NCBI RefSeq assembly: GCF_001434785.1
Contig: NZ_AZDT01000016.1
Coordinates: 36,289-100,288, forward strand
Length of the DNA: 64,000 nucleotides
Source of the DNA: Levilactobacillus namurensis DSM 19117
GTDB lineage: Bacteria; Bacillota; Bacilli; Lactobacillales; Lactobacillaceae
Direction of reading: 5' to 3'
Below are positions 40,646-50,790 of the stretch, in pieces (the stretch's first letter is position 1; every line of letters starts with the position of its first letter). A program made the translations under genes and the position numbers. The notes under the pieces are model-generated. The model searched no databases. It worked only from the letters and a program-made list of their open reading frames with translations, and had not been told where the DNA came from.

Positions 40646-41308
40646 TTACTTTTTCAAGGCTTCATCCAACGCTTCCACGCTCTTGACCGGTCCCACCACC
40701 GTTAACACATCGTGCAACCGGACGACCGCCGTGGGTTGTGGCGAGATATCGACGTCGTTGCCCCGCTGAATGGCAATCACGTTCAAGTCAAACCGTTGCC
40801 GTAAGTTGAGCTTCACGAGATCCTGATCGACAAACGTCGGGTCCGTGATCACCACTTCAGCCAGGGTGTAATCTTCACTTAAGTCAATGAAGTTCAAGAT
40901 ATGGTTCGATAATAGCTTTCGGGCAATGCCGTGACCCATGTCCCGTTCTGGGAAGACCACTTGGTCCGCACCGACCCGCTTTAAGACCCGACCATGGTCA
41001 CTGGTTTCGGCCTTCGCAATCACCTTTTTAGCCCCCTGCTCTTTCGCCAACAGGGTGGTCAAAATACTGGCTTCCATGTTATTACCAATTCCCACGATCA
41101 CGTAATCGAAAGTGTCGATATTCAGTCGCCGCAAGACCTCTTCATCCCGCGTATCCGCAATCAACGTCTGCGTGGCCACGTCCATCAGTTCATTGACCCG
41201 GTCTTCGCGACAATCCACCGCTAAAACATCTTGTTGCATGTTCGCTAACGTCCGGACCACGGCTTCACCGAAACGCCCGAGTCCCAAGACTGCAAAGTTC
41301 TTTTTCAT
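40646..41308 (-). CDS. ktrA: Potassium uptake regulatory subunit KtrA (RCK protein)
   Basis: A 220-aa RCK protein. The N-terminal Rossmann fold has GLGRFGEAVVRTL and an acidic strand end (LAVDCRED). The C-terminal RCK_C domain (about 135-215) is the site bound by c-di-AMP in related proteins. It gates KtrB in response to nucleotides. It follows ktrB by 12 nt. Confidence 0.94.
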   Translation of the reverse strand: MKKNFAVLGLGRFGEAVVRTLANMQQDVLAVDCREDRVNELMDVATQTLIADTRDEEVLRRLNIDTFDYVIVGIGNNMEASILTTLLAKEQGAKKVIAKAETSDHGRVLKRVGADQVVFPERDMGHGIARKLLSNHILNFIDLSEDYTLAEVVITDPTFVDQDLVKLNLRQRFDLNVIAIQRGNDVDISPQPTAVVRLHDVLTVVGPVKSVEALDEALKK

Positions 41309-41320
41309 AAGAAGTTCTCC

Positions 41321-42679
41321 CTAACCAATCAAAATATTTTCTTCCGGATACCGGAGTCGGCTGACCCGCGTTTGCCGTTTCGATAAGGCGTATAAGGACG
41401 TAAAGATGCCAACCCGGCCAACGAACATCAAAATCATGATAATCACTTTACCAATCACCGTCAAATGCGGGGTTAGGCCTAGGCTTAACCCCACCGTCCC
41501 GAAGGCAGACAACACTTCAAAGACAATGTACTCCAGGCCGTAGCCCTGTGGAATCTTTTCCGTCTGCGTCAAGACTAGGGTCGCCAGCGTAATCACAATG
41601 CTGGCCAAGAAAACCAGCAAAAGGGCCCGGCTAATATTGGCTTGACTGAAGCGCCGCTTGCTGAACTCAACGTCCTCACGCCCGCGTAACTGCGCAATGC
41701 TCTGGAGCATCAAGACCCCAAAGGTGGTGGTCTTGATCCCCCCGGCCGTGGAGCCCGGGGTCCCCCCGACAAACATCAGGATCATAATCAAGAAGACACT
41801 TCCGGAGTGGAGTGAGTCCGTCGGTAGCGTAATAATCCCCGCCGTCCGGGGCGTCACACTTAAGAATAGGGTGTTCACGGTGCGGTTAACCCACGACATC
41901 TTCCCCGCCAGACTAGAGAGGTTACCTTCCGTGACCAGCAAAATAACGAAACCTAATACGAATAACGTGCCCGTAGTGGTCAAGGTCAGCTTAGAGTTCA
42001 AACTTAACCGTTTACGTTCATGGTAAAGCAACAAGTCACGCCAGACCAAGAAGCCTAAGCCCCCACCTACAATCAGGATAATCGTCACGATCAACACATA
42101 CGAATCATTTTGGAAGGCCATCAGGCTGTTGCCAAATACGTCGAAGCCCGCGTTACAAAACGACATCACGGAATGGTAAACCGACACGTAAAGGCCCCGT
42201 TTCCAACCAAACCGGGGAACAAAGTCCCAAGCCAATAAAAAGACCCCGCCAATCTGAAAAAAGGCGGATAACCCAATCACGTACTTCATCACACTTTTGG
42301 TATCACTAAGGTTTTCCAGGTTCAGGGATTCTTTGACCAATAATTGCGTGGACAGTCCCATACTACGGTGGCGCCGAATAATGTTAAAGAGCAACACCGC
42401 AAAGGTCATGTACCCCAACGCCCCAATTTCAGCCATCCCCAAGATCACCAACTGGCCAAAAATCGACCAATGGGCCGCGGTGTTCACCACGGTTAACCCC
42501 GTGATACAGGTCGCCGAAGCGGCCGTGAACACGACGTCAATAAAGGCCGTTCCTTGCTGATGAACCGTTGCAATCGGCAGACTCAGAAGAATGGTCCCCA
42601 GAATAATCAGCAGAATGAATCCGAAGACCATTTTCTTCGATAATGTATTAAAAAAGTTCAATTTTACCAGTTTTTTCAT
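41321..42679 (-). CDS. ktrB: Potassium uptake channel subunit KtrB
   Basis: A 452-aa Trk/Ktr/HKT protein with four pore repeats. Selectivity-loop glycines appear in ATCITGLTV, SFCNAGFDVFG, PRTAGIITLP and SAFGTVGLSLG. It conducts K+ (Na+-stimulated in relatives) and is regulated by KtrA. First gene of the pair, divergent from an SDR gene. Confidence 0.95.
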   Translation of the reverse strand: MKKLVKLNFFNTLSKKMVFGFILLIILGTILLSLPIATVHQQGTAFIDVVFTAASATCITGLTVVNTAAHWSIFGQLVILGMAEIGALGYMTFAVLLFNIIRRHRSMGLSTQLLVKESLNLENLSDTKSVMKYVIGLSAFFQIGGVFLLAWDFVPRFGWKRGLYVSVYHSVMSFCNAGFDVFGNSLMAFQNDSYVLIVTIILIVGGGLGFLVWRDLLLYHERKRLSLNSKLTLTTTGTLFVLGFVILLVTEGNLSSLAGKMSWVNRTVNTLFLSVTPRTAGIITLPTDSLHSGSVFLIMILMFVGGTPGSTAGGIKTTTFGVLMLQSIAQLRGREDVEFSKRRFSQANISRALLLVFLASIVITLATLVLTQTEKIPQGYGLEYIVFEVLSAFGTVGLSLGLTPHLTVIGKVIIMILMFVGRVGIFTSLYALSKRQTRVSRLRYPEENILIG

Positions 42680-42794
42680 ATGTGCCTGCCTTATGTCTTT
42701 AAATATCTCTCACTAGCTTAAGCCTTATTCCCGGGATAACGCAAGCGATTCTTGCCAATTTCTCTCCCCAACACCGGTCCCTAAATATTGGCCG

Positions 42795-42824
42795 TTGACA
42801 GGGCGCCTGCCACCAGCCTATATT
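42795..42824 (+). promoter_or_regulatory. Promoter of the SDR gene
   Basis: -35 TTGACA (42795-42800), 18-bp spacer, -10 TATATT (42819-42824), about 40 nt before the ATG. Confidence 0.72.
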
Positions 42825-42863
42825 AACGCCAGAGGCTTTTAATCTTTCGAAGGGGTGACGCAA

Positions 42864-43637
42864 ATGTCTACATTTAATCGTCAAAGTTTTGATTTAACCG
42901 GTAAAGTGGCACTGATTACTGGTGGGGCTAGTGGTTTAGGCCAAAACTACGCCATAGCCTTATCGCTATACGGGGCTGATATCTTCGTGGTCAGTCGGCA
43001 ACAGACCGGCTGGGAGACTACCCGACAAAAAGTTGAAGCGAACGGCCACCAAATTGCTTTTCTGCAACAAGACATCACGGAAGAAGGGTGTGCCCCCCGA
43101 ATCATCCAACAGGTCATTGACCGTTTCGGCCACCTAGATATCCTGGTCAATAACGCGGGGATGCAACGACGGGATGACGTCTTGGCCTTTAAAGACGCTG
43201 ATTGGCAACGGGTCATCGATGTCAACCTCAACGCCCTCTACTACCTATCACACGCTGCCGCCCAAGTGATGGTCCCACAAGGTCACGGTAAAATCATCAA
43301 CATTGGGTCCATGCAGTCCTACCGGGCAGGAAAGTACATCTTCCCTTACACCGCCAGTAAACACGCCGTCTTAGGCCTAACTAAAGCCTACGCTGACGCG
43401 CTGGCACCTTACCATATCCAGGTCAATGGCCTAGCACCCGGCTACATTAAGACGGACATGACCGTCGCACTCCAGCAAGACCCGGTCCGGGGGCCCGAAA
43501 TCAAAGCGCACATCCCTTCCGGTGACTGGGGCGTCCCGGACGAACTCATGGGACCCATGGTCTTTCTGGCCAGCGCCGCTTCCGATTACGTCACGGGGGT
43601 CATGTTACCCGTAGACGGCGGGTACCTCCTGCGGTAA
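42864..43637 (+). CDS. SDR-family oxidoreductase (gluconate 5-dehydrogenase-like)
   Basis: A 257-aa classical short-chain dehydrogenase. Cofactor motif TGGASGLG, NNAG, and the Ser-Tyr-Lys triad in INIGSMQSYR...PYTASKHAV are present. Overall wording (KVALITGGASGLG, GMQRRDDVLAFKDADW) resembles gluconate 5-dehydrogenase / 2-deoxygluconate 3-dehydrogenase. The ATG at 42864 with AAGGGGTG 5-6 nt upstream is chosen over a GTG at 42855. Monocistronic. Confidence 0.85.
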   Translation: MSTFNRQSFDLTGKVALITGGASGLGQNYAIALSLYGADIFVVSRQQTGWETTRQKVEANGHQIAFLQQDITEEGCAPRIIQQVIDRFGHLDILVNNAGMQRRDDVLAFKDADWQRVIDVNLNALYYLSHAAAQVMVPQGHGKIINIGSMQSYRAGKYIFPYTASKHAVLGLTKAYADALAPYHIQVNGLAPGYIKTDMTVALQQDPVRGPEIKAHIPSGDWGVPDELMGPMVFLASAASDYVTGVMLPVDGGYLLR

Positions 43638-43653
43638 AAATCTAATCCAACAG

Positions 43654-43687
43654 AAAGTGGCCTAAGACATTCGCCTTAGGCCACTTT
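43654..43687. terminator. Bidirectional terminator between SDR and AKR genes
   Basis: Perfect 13-bp stem AAAGTGGCCTAAG (43654-43666) with CTTAGGCCACTTT (43675-43687). Confidence 0.9.
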
Positions 43688-43701
43688 TGATACACTAATG
43701 G

Positions 43702-44616
43702 TTACTTCTGATACTTAGCCGTATCATCCCAAGATGAGACAAAATCCTTCATCGCTTTGGGATCCGTCGGGTTATGCCAAGCAAAGTCCTCATACCACAA
43801 GCCCCGCTTCTCCTGGTCGAGCGCTTGGATGGCCGCCACGTCATGCTCACTCAACGTAAAGTCGCCAATCTGGCTGTTTTCCAAGATACGCCCGGAATGA
43901 ACGGACTTAGGAATCGTCACAATATTTTCTTGATAATCCCACCGTAAGATAATTTGTGCGGGCGTCTTATGGTACTTGTGCGCCAATTCTTGAATCACGG
44001 GTTGATTCAACGATGCCCCGCCGCCTAATGGGGACCAAGCTTCTAACTGGATCCCGGTGAGCCGCATCAACTGGCGTAATCCGCGCTCTTGATTAAGCGG
44101 ATTGAATTCCATCTGATTGACCACTGGCGTCACCGCTGTCTTGTCCAATAAGTTCGTGAGACGTTCTTGGTCAAAGTTGGAAACCCCAATCGCGCGTACC
44201 TGACCATTACGATAGAGTTCCTCTAAGGCGCGCCAAGTGTCGATATACTTCCCATCGACTGGCCAGTGAATCAAATAAAGATCGACGTAATGAAGTTGCA
44301 ACTGCTTCAAAGTCTGATCGAAAGCCCGTAGCGTGCTGTCATACCCCTGATCGCCGTTATATACCTTAGTAGTCACAAAGAGGTCTTTTCGATTCAATCC
44401 CGTCGCTAACAGACCATTGCGAATCCCAGCACCCACGCCGGCTTCGTTACCATACTGTTTAGCGGTATCAATCAACCGGTAGCCCTGTTGAATGGCTGCA
44501 CTCACCGCCTGATCAGTCGCCGTGTTGGACGCCTTCCAAGAGCCTAAGCCTAACCGTGGCATCGTAACACCGTTATTTAAGGTGATGCGTTGATTTAAAA
44601 CAGATTCTGGCATCAT
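43702..44616 (-). CDS. Aldo/keto reductase (2,5-diketogluconate reductase-like)
   Basis: A 304-aa NADPH-dependent TIM-barrel reductase. The tetrad is visible: Asp and Tyr in LIDTAKQYGNE, Lys in VTTKV, His in LIHWP. NADPH-binding IPKSVHSGRILEN is also present. GGGGAGG lies upstream. Substrate is a broad range of aldehydes and ketones; the exact one is unknown. It converges with the SDR gene. Confidence 0.9.
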   Translation of the reverse strand: MMPESVLNQRITLNNGVTMPRLGLGSWKASNTATDQAVSAAIQQGYRLIDTAKQYGNEAGVGAGIRNGLLATGLNRKDLFVTTKVYNGDQGYDSTLRAFDQTLKQLQLHYVDLYLIHWPVDGKYIDTWRALEELYRNGQVRAIGVSNFDQERLTNLLDKTAVTPVVNQMEFNPLNQERGLRQLMRLTGIQLEAWSPLGGGASLNQPVIQELAHKYHKTPAQIILRWDYQENIVTIPKSVHSGRILENSQIGDFTLSEHDVAAIQALDQEKRGLWYEDFAWHNPTDPKAMKDFVSSWDDTAKYQK

Positions 44617-44714
44617 TAAAAATCCTCCCCTTCTCTAATACCACCCCTAGTTTAGTGCCGGTCTTCAATTGAACGCAATCGGCACGCTTGGGAAGGCGTT
44701 TTGCTAAACAAACC

Positions 44715-44747
44715 AAAAAAGGCCCCACATCGCTGTGAGCGCCTTTT
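44715..44747 (-). terminator. Intrinsic terminator of rplM-rpsI
   Basis: Minus strand AAAAGGCGCTCACA pairs imperfectly with TGTGGGGCCTTTT, followed by more T. Confidence 0.75.
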
Positions 44748-44771
44748 GGTTGCACCAAGGTAATCCTGAGA

Positions 44772-45164
44772 TTAACGCTTGGAGAATTGTGAAGCTTTCC
44801 GGGCCTTCTTGAGACCTGGCTTCTTCCGTTCTTTCATTCGAGCGTCACGGGTCAACAGACCTGCACGCTTCAATGGGCCACGGAAGTCTGGGTCAACTTC
44901 GAGCAAAGCCCGTGCGATCCCATGACGAGTAGCTCCAGCTTGGCCAGAGAAACCGCCACCACGTACAGTAACTAAAGCATCGTAGTTACCAAGCGTTTCC
45001 GTAACGTTGAAGGGTTGTAAAACCACTTCACGGATACTTGCAAATGGAATGTAATCTTCGATTGCCTTGTTGTTCATGACAATCTTACCTGAACCGGGTA
45101 CTAAACGTACACGGGCAGAAGAGTTTTTACGACGGCCAGTGCCGCGATATTGAACTTGTGCCAA
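44772..45164 (-). CDS. rpsI: 30S ribosomal protein S9
   Basis: A 130-aa S9 with [19 protein letters not shown], the conserved [16 protein letters not shown] and the basic tail [12 protein letters not shown] that reaches the P-site tRNA. It follows rplM by 13 nt. Confidence 0.98.
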   Translation of the reverse strand: MAQVQYRGTGRRKNSSARVRLVPGSGKIVMNNKAIEDYIPFASIREVVLQPFNVTETLGNYDALVTVRGGGFSGQAGATRHGIARALLEVDPDFRGPLKRAGLLTRDARMKERKKPGLKKARKASQFSKR

Positions 45165-45177
45165 TTGGGTTTCCTCC

Positions 45178-45621
45178 TTAAATTAGGTTCGTGATGTCTA
45201 AGACTTCTGGCTTTTGTGCTTCATGCTTGTGGTCTTCACCAGCATAAACGTGAAGCTTCAAGGCCATTTGGTGACCTAATGAGTTCTTCGGAAGCATGCC
45301 TTGGACAGAAGTTTCGATTAACTTTTCAGGGTTTTCATCCCGGAAGTTACCAGCGGTCCGTGACTTCAAACCACCAGCGAAGTGAGTATGGTGGTAGTAA
45401 ATCTTGTCCGTGGTCTTACGGCCAGTCAAAGCAATCTTGCTGGCGTTGATAACGATCACGTTATCACCAGTGTCCACGTTAGGGGTGAACGTTGGCTTGT
45501 TCTTACCACGTAAGATAGAAGCGACGACGGAAGCAAGCCGACCTAAACTAACGTCAGTTGCGTCGACGATGTACCATTTACGGTCAACGTCGTTTGGTTT
45601 TGCCATATAAGTTGTACGCAC
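45178..45621 (-). CDS. rplM: 50S ribosomal protein L13
   Basis: A 147-aa L13 ([38 protein letters not shown]). The start is the GTG at 45621, preceded by GGAGG at 8 nt. A longer frame runs through the RNA leader and is not coding. Autoregulation through the leader is known in relatives. Confidence 0.97.
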   Translation of the reverse strand: MRTTYMAKPNDVDRKWYIVDATDVSLGRLASVVASILRGKNKPTFTPNVDTGDNVIVINASKIALTGRKTTDKIYYHHTHFAGGLKSRTAGNFRDENPEKLIETSVQGMLPKNSLGHQMALKLHVYAGEDHKHEAQKPEVLDITNLI

Positions 45622-45699
45622 GTTAAATTCCTCCATAAATCTGTGTTTGTCTGACACCAAGTAAACTTTCCGGGGCTTATCGTGGGGCAAACAATACCA
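45622..45699 (-). promoter_or_regulatory. Candidate L13 (rplM) leader RNA
   Basis: The ~80-nt 5' UTR between promoter and GTG contains complementary segments (TTGTTTG with CAGACAA) and a GC-rich CCCC-n-GGGG-like stem, then the ribosome site. It resembles the L13 leader of Firmicutes, by which L13 represses its own operon. Assignment rests on position and pairing only. Confidence 0.5.
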
Positions 45700-45705
45700 A
45701 TGACC

Positions 45706-45734
45706 ATAATACAAAGAAAACCGGCTAAAGTCAA
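45706..45734 (-). promoter_or_regulatory. Promoter of rplM-rpsI
   Basis: Minus strand: -35 TTGACT (45729-45734), 17-bp spacer, -10 TATTAT (45706-45711). Confidence 0.78.
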
Positions 45735-45769
45735 TGGCTGATTACCCCGGCACTGAAAATTTCAGGACT

Positions 45770-46567
45770 TTATCGTTGATGGGGTGGCAATTTAGTTGGA
45801 TGTTGCGGATCTTCACCCTGGTAATAGACGTGCTTAAGATAGAGTCCCGCTGCCGGGGCGGTGCGCCGTGCCTGCCGACGGTCCTTAACTTGATAGAGCC
45901 GTAGCACGTCATGGACCGGCCGGGTCCCCGACCCAATCTCCACCAAGACCCCCACCATGATTCGAATCTGATTATACATAAAGCCGTTGCCGTAGAATTC
46001 AAAGACCAGTTCGTTATTGGCCTGATCTACCCGACAAGTGGCTTCGTAGATGGTCCGGACAAACGTCCGCGTCTGCGCGCCCGAGGCAACAAAACTGGTG
46101 TAGTCATGTTCCCCTACCAGGTCCGCTAACGCCAGCCGAATCTTCGCTAAGTCCACTGGGAATTTCCAGTGACCAGTGTAGTTCCGCTTAAAGGGGTTAC
46201 GGAACTCGCCTAGATCCATGCGGTACAGATAGCGTTTACCCGAAACGTCGTACCGGGCATGGAAGGTCTCTGGCACCAACTCCACCTTAGTGATCTCCAT
46301 ATCTAACGGTAACATACTGTTGAGTCCCTTATGCATATTCGCCGCTGGGATCACAAACGGTAGGTCGAAATGCACGACCTGCGCTAAGGCATGGACCCCC
46401 GCATCCGTTCTCCCCGAGCCGTAGACGACAATCGCCGGATCGGGATGCTTGGCCATTTTGTTCACGATTTGGGTCAAGACGCCTTCAACGGTCCGTTTAT
46501 TGGGTTGCCGCTGAAAACCAGCAAAAGCCGTTCCATCATACATCAAAGTTACTTTATAGCGTTGCAT
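45770..46567 (-). CDS. truA: tRNA pseudouridine(38-40) synthase
   Basis: A 265-aa TruA with catalytic Asp in GSGRTDAGVHAL, N-terminal YDGTAFAGFQRQ and the GNGFMYNQIRIMVG motif. It follows ecfT by 13 nt, the usual ecfA1-ecfA2-ecfT-truA order. Confidence 0.97.
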   Translation of the reverse strand: MQRYKVTLMYDGTAFAGFQRQPNKRTVEGVLTQIVNKMAKHPDPAIVVYGSGRTDAGVHALAQVVHFDLPFVIPAANMHKGLNSMLPLDMEITKVELVPETFHARYDVSGKRYLYRMDLGEFRNPFKRNYTGHWKFPVDLAKIRLALADLVGEHDYTSFVASGAQTRTFVRTIYEATCRVDQANNELVFEFYGNGFMYNQIRIMVGVLVEIGSGTRPVHDVLRLYQVKDRRQARRTAPAAGLYLKHVYYQGEDPQHPTKLPPHQR

Positions 46568-46580
46568 AGTTTATCCTCTC

Positions 46581-47381
46581 TCACCAACGACGACTAATCA
46601 GGATGAGGACCAACCCCACCCCAAAAATAATCCAAGTCACCGTATCCCGTCGTTGCCAAGTTAAGATACGGTACTGACTGCGATGTTCACTGTCCTGGTA
46701 CCCGCGGGCTTCCATCGCGGTTGACAGGTCCTCTGCGCGGTTAAAGGCACTCATAAATAGCGGAACCATCAATGGAATCAGGGATTTGGCCTGCTTGACC
46801 AGGCCCCCTTCGCCAAAATCGACCCCGCGGGCCCGCTGCGCGTTCATGATCTTCTGCGCTTCATCCATCAACGTAGGCACGAACCGTAGCGCGATTGAAA
46901 GCATCATGGCAAGAGTATCTACGGGAACGTGTAACCACCGCAAAGGACGCATTAATGACGCTAACCCGGTAGCAATGTCCAGCGGTTGGGTGGACAGGGT
47001 CAGCAGCGTCGACATCATAATGATTAATAAGAACCGAATAAAAATAAACCCGGCATTGATCAATCCTGACTGGGTGATATTAATAAACGCCCAATGCCAG
47101 TAGACTTGTCCGCCTACGGGACTAAATAAAATCTGCAATAACACCGTAAAAATAATCAACCAAATCAGGGGCCGGATTCCCCGCATTAAAAATCCCAACT
47201 TAATCTTCGAGGCTGCGATGGCCCCCAACGTTAAGATAATCAAGATGAGGTAGCTCACCCAGCTATTTGCTAAAAAGACCAAAATAATATAACAAAAACT
47301 AAGAAGTAGTTTATTCCGGGGATCGAGACGATGCACCACCGAATTTAAGGGCAGGTACCGGCCAAAAATAAACTTAGACAT
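46581..47381 (-). CDS. ecfT: Energy-coupling factor transmembrane protein EcfT
   Basis: A 266-aa membrane scaffold that links interchangeable vitamin-binding S components to the ATPases. Two Ala-Arg-Gly-type coupling motifs ([10 protein letters not shown] and [10 protein letters not shown]) are visible. The ATG at 47381, overlapping the ecfA2 stop by 8 nt, has GGGAGG upstream; a GTG at 47390 lies within that spacing. Confidence 0.94.
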   Translation of the reverse strand: MSKFIFGRYLPLNSVVHRLDPRNKLLLSFCYIILVFLANSWVSYLILIILTLGAIAASKIKLGFLMRGIRPLIWLIIFTVLLQILFSPVGGQVYWHWAFINITQSGLINAGFIFIRFLLIIMMSTLLTLSTQPLDIATGLASLMRPLRWLHVPVDTLAMMLSIALRFVPTLMDEAQKIMNAQRARGVDFGEGGLVKQAKSLIPLMVPLFMSAFNRAEDLSTAMEARGYQDSEHRSQYRILTWQRRDTVTWIIFGVGLVLILISRRW

Positions 47382-48249
47382 GGGTGCCACCTCCCTGCGG
47401 CCACTGCTGGGCGATGGAATCGGCTAAAGCCTCCGCGCTTAGCGGGAGACCCGCTGGCCATTGAACGCCCCGCTGCGCCAATTTCTGGGCGAATTTAGCC
47501 GCTCGCGGGACATCCAGCTGGTGGGCTCGTAGCCACGCAGGATCTTGAAAGATTTCCTGCGGTGTTCCCGTCTTGACCAGTCGCCCGCCTTGCATCACCG
47601 CGACCTGCTCAGCGTAAGCCACCACATCTTCCATTTGATGGGTCACTAAGACGATGGTTAATCCCTGTTCTCGGTGTAATCGGTCAAAGAGGGCCATCAT
47701 TTCTTGGCGCCCCTGCGGATCTAACCCCGCAGTAGGTTCGTCCAGCACTAAGATTTGGGGGTGCATGGCCAAAACACCGGCAATTGCGACCCGGCGCATC
47801 TGGCCCCCTGAGAGGTCAAACGGTGAGCGTTGGGCATAGCTGGCATCCAATCCAACTAGATCCAACATGGTGGTGGCTAATTGATTGGCCTGGTCAACAC
47901 TGGCCCCAAAGTTACGGGGACCGAAAGCAATGTCTTTTTGAATCGTCTCTTCGAACAGCTGACTCTCAGGGAATTGAAAGACCATGCCCACGTGTTGCCG
48001 CAAAGGTTTTAAAGCAGCGTTAGTCGTCTGCGGCGTAATCGTAAACTGGTCGATTTGAATCTCACCGGCTGTGGGCTTAAGTAGTGCGTTCAGCTGTTGA
48101 ATCAGCGTTGATTTTCCACTCCCCGTATGGCCAATGATGGCCAAGTAGCCATGATCCGGCACCGTTAAGGAAATATCCGTTAAAGCTGGCGTTGCTAAGG
48201 GCGTCCCTGCTTGGTAGGTGTAGTCGACGTGTTTAAAAGCGATTGACAT
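47374..48249 (-). CDS. ecfA2: ECF transporter ATPase EcfA2
   Basis: A 291-aa ATPase with Walker A GHTGSGKS, signature LSGGQMRR and Walker [12 protein letters not shown]. The first 55 nt lie inside ecfA1 in another frame, with GGAGG 7 nt before the ATG at 48249. It forms the ATPase pair with EcfA1. Confidence 0.94.
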   Translation of the reverse strand: MSIAFKHVDYTYQAGTPLATPALTDISLTVPDHGYLAIIGHTGSGKSTLIQQLNALLKPTAGEIQIDQFTITPQTTNAALKPLRQHVGMVFQFPESQLFEETIQKDIAFGPRNFGASVDQANQLATTMLDLVGLDASYAQRSPFDLSGGQMRRVAIAGVLAMHPQILVLDEPTAGLDPQGRQEMMALFDRLHREQGLTIVLVTHQMEDVVAYAEQVAVMQGGRLVKTGTPQEIFQDPAWLRAHQLDVPRAAKFAQKLAQRGVQWPAGLPLSAEALADSIAQQWPQGGGTHV

Positions 48250-49064
48250 AGCCACGCCTCCATTTCTTCTGTGGTTTGAAAGTCCTGCGGAGCGGCGATT
48301 CCTCGGGCGCGTAACTCAGCGGCTAACTTCACCGTGAAGGGAACGTCTAATCCCGTTTGAATCAGCGCCGTTCCCCGCGCAAAAATTGTTGCGGGAGTCG
48401 CTTCTTCGATTAATCGACCGTCATCCAACACCAAGATTCGGTCAGCGCTGGCAGCTTCATCAATATCGTGTGTAATCGAAATAACGGTCAGTTGCTGCGT
48501 TTGGCGTAACTCACGTACGAGTTCTAAGACGGCCTGGCGTCCTTGGGGATCTAACATGCTGGTTGCTTCATCCAAGATTAAGATCTTAGGCGCAATGGCC
48601 ACAACACCAGCCAAGGCGACGCGTTGCTTCTGACCGCCCGACAACGAAGCCGGCTCACGGTGTGCAAACTGCGTCATGCCAACCTTAGCTAGCGCTGCTT
48701 GGACCCGTTTTTGCATGGTCGCACGCGGAACCTGTCGATTCTCCAACCCAAAGGCAACGTCATCGGCGACCGTGGCACCCACAAATTGATTATCCGGGTT
48801 CTGAAAGATCATCCCAATCTGCGCCCGAACATCCCAGACCGTCTCAGGAGACAGTTGAATCCCTCCGACCGTGACCGTTCCCTCCTTGAAGGGCAACAGG
48901 CCGTCAATCGCTCGGGCCAAAGTAGATTTACCACTCCCGTTATGGCCCACGATGGCTAGCCACTCCCCTTGGTGAACATCAAAGCTCACCCGGTCTAAGG
49001 CGTGCCGGTCGCCACTATCGGGATACTGGTATGAAAGTTGTTGTACTTCAATAATATTTGCCAT
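48195..49064 (-). CDS. ecfA1: ECF transporter ATPase EcfA1
   Basis: A 289-aa ATPase with Walker A GHNGSGKS, signature LSGGQKQR and Walker [12 protein letters not shown]. The C-terminal region ends within the ecfA2 start. A minus-strand extended -10 (TGGTATAAT, core about 49099-49104) lies just upstream, so the module can be transcribed independently of the ribosomal operon. Confidence 0.94.
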   Translation of the reverse strand: MANIIEVQQLSYQYPDSGDRHALDRVSFDVHQGEWLAIVGHNGSGKSTLARAIDGLLPFKEGTVTVGGIQLSPETVWDVRAQIGMIFQNPDNQFVGATVADDVAFGLENRQVPRATMQKRVQAALAKVGMTQFAHREPASLSGGQKQRVALAGVVAIAPKILILDEATSMLDPQGRQAVLELVRELRQTQQLTVISITHDIDEAASADRILVLDDGRLIEEATPATIFARGTALIQTGLDVPFTVKLAAELRARGIAAPQDFQTTEEMEAWLCQSLLNTSTTPTKQGRP

Positions 49065-49168
49065 TCGCGCAGATTCTCCCTTTAAAAAGTCACCGCTAAT
49101 TATACCAAAGAATCACCAACATTCGTAGGGCTTCTCCCATTGTCCGTCAGCCATCGAATTTTGGGTAC

Positions 49169-49277
49169 AAAAAAATCACTAACAAACCAGCGGCGCTGAG
49201 GCTTTCGCCCCCATTCAAGCTAGACTCGGGGAAATCCCATCATCATAACGCTCTATACCACATGGTCCTAGTGATTT
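49169..49277 (-). ncRNA. Candidate L17 downstream element with terminator-like closing stem
   Basis: On the minus strand, downstream of rplQ, AAATCACTA (complement of 49269-49277) pairs with TAGTGATTT (complement of 49173-49181). The stem is extended by GGACC/GGTTT pairs and ends in seven T. The 90-nt interior holds small hairpins, including GGC-GAAA-GCC, GGG-ATTT-CCC and CAGCG-CC-GCTG. The 'L17 downstream element' motif described in lactobacilli occupies this place. It also looks able to terminate the ribosomal operon. The rest of 49065-49339 holds the ecfA1 promoter. Confidence 0.6.
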
Positions 49278-49339
49278 ATGTGTTACCTATTACCGCACAC
49301 TAAGGGGCGCGATCAGCCCGAAAACCTTAACTAATCAGA

Positions 49340-49723
49340 TTAGTCAACGAATTCCAAGATTGCCATTGCAGCACCATCACCGCGACGAGGCATCGTCTTT
49401 AAGATCCGCGTGTAACCACCGTTACGGTCCGCGTACTTAGGTGCTAATTCGCTGAACAGCTTTTGCAATGCGCTGGTAACTTTGATGTCATCGCCGTCTT
49501 CCTTAACATCGGCAACTACGTTACGAACGAACGCAGCAGCTTGACGCCGGGCGTGCAAGTCGCCTTGCTTACCTAACGTGATCATCTTGTCGGCAGTCTT
49601 ACGAACTTCTTTAGCGCGTGCTTCAGTCGTTTCGATCCGACCGTTTAAGATTAAACTAGTGGTCAAGTCGCGTAATAAAGCTTTACGTTGAGAACTAGTC
49701 CGTTGTAATTTACGGTAACTCAT
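49340..49723 (-). CDS. rplQ: 50S ribosomal protein L17
   Basis: A 127-aa L17 ([40 protein letters not shown]). Last ribosomal gene of the superoperon, 30 nt after rpoA. Confidence 0.98.
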   Translation of the reverse strand: MSYRKLQRTSSQRKALLRDLTTSLILNGRIETTEARAKEVRKTADKMITLGKQGDLHARRQAAAFVRNVVADVKEDGDDIKVTSALQKLFSELAPKYADRNGGYTRILKTMPRRGDGAAMAILEFVD

Positions 49724-49753
49724 AACCAGAAACCCTCCTTTGAGTGTCTAAAA

Positions 49754-50704
49754 TTAGTCTTCTTTCCGAAGTGACAAACCGAGATCGGCTAACTTTGCCT
49801 TAACTTCTTCCAGGGACTTGCGACCCAAGTTACGAACCTTCATCATGTCCGCTTCCGTCTTGTTAGTCAATTCTTGAACCGTGTTGATACCAGCACGCTT
49901 CAAGCAGTTGTAAGAACGAACTGACAAGTCGAGCTCTTCGATAGTCATCTCAAGCATCTTTTCCTTGTGAGTTTCTTCCTTTTCAACCATGATTTCCGCA
50001 TTCTTAGCTTCGTCCGTTAGGTCAACAAACATTGCTAAGTGTTCGGTCAAGATTTTCGCAGCTAATGAAATGGCCTCGCTAGGATTGATTGAACTGTTCG
50101 TCCAAACATCTAGGGTCAATTTATCATAGTCAGCCCGTTGGCCGACCCGTGCATTCTCTACTTGGTAGTTAACCCGTTCGATTGGGGTGTAGATCGAATC
50201 AACAGCTAAAACACCAATTGGCATTTCGGTATTCCGAGCTTTGTTTTCGTCAGCGGAAACATAGCCACGGCCCTTATCTGCTGTCATTCGCATGTGGAAG
50301 GTTGCCCCATCAGCGACCGTCGCAATGTACAGGTCTGGGTTCAACACATCAACATCCGCCCCAGCGACGATATCACCGGCAGTGACCTGTGCAGGTCCCT
50401 TAACGTTGATCTCCATCGTTTCTTCCTGATCGTCAGCGCCATTAAGCTTCAACGCGATTTTCTTGACGTTCAAGATAATCTGCGTAACGTCTTCAACGAC
50501 GCCTTCGATAGTCGAAAACTCATGCAGAACCCCGTCGATTTGAATGCTGGTAACGGCTGCACCAGGTAATGAAGAAAGCAGGATCCGACGTAATGAGTTC
50601 CCTAAGGTAGTCCCATAACCTCGTTCCAACGGTTCGACAATAAACTTGCCGTAATTGCTGCTCTCATCAATTTTATGAATGTTAGGCTTTTCAAATTCAA
50701 TCAT
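49754..50704 (-). CDS. rpoA: RNA polymerase alpha subunit
   Basis: A 316-aa alpha. The N-terminal dimerisation domain has the [22 protein letters not shown] motif. The C-terminal domain (about 245-310) has the DNA- and activator-binding [14 protein letters not shown] and [12 protein letters not shown] segments. Confidence 0.98.
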   Translation of the reverse strand: MIEFEKPNIHKIDESSNYGKFIVEPLERGYGTTLGNSLRRILLSSLPGAAVTSIQIDGVLHEFSTIEGVVEDVTQIILNVKKIALKLNGADDQEETMEINVKGPAQVTAGDIVAGADVDVLNPDLYIATVADGATFHMRMTADKGRGYVSADENKARNTEMPIGVLAVDSIYTPIERVNYQVENARVGQRADYDKLTLDVWTNSSINPSEAISLAAKILTEHLAMFVDLTDEAKNAEIMVEKEETHKEKMLEMTIEELDLSVRSYNCLKRAGINTVQELTNKTEADMMKVRNLGRKSLEEVKAKLADLGLSLRKED

Positions 50705-50790
50705 TCTTATCGTTTACCCCTTTCAAACCGCGTTGAGCTCCTATAAGTCAATCCCATCATGAAGGATACCTTCATAAATGAAACGCTCAA

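Noticed and set aside
45622..45714. N-terminal extension of L13
   Set aside because: It translates the leader RNA and begins at the -10 box; L13 has its normal length from GTG 45621.
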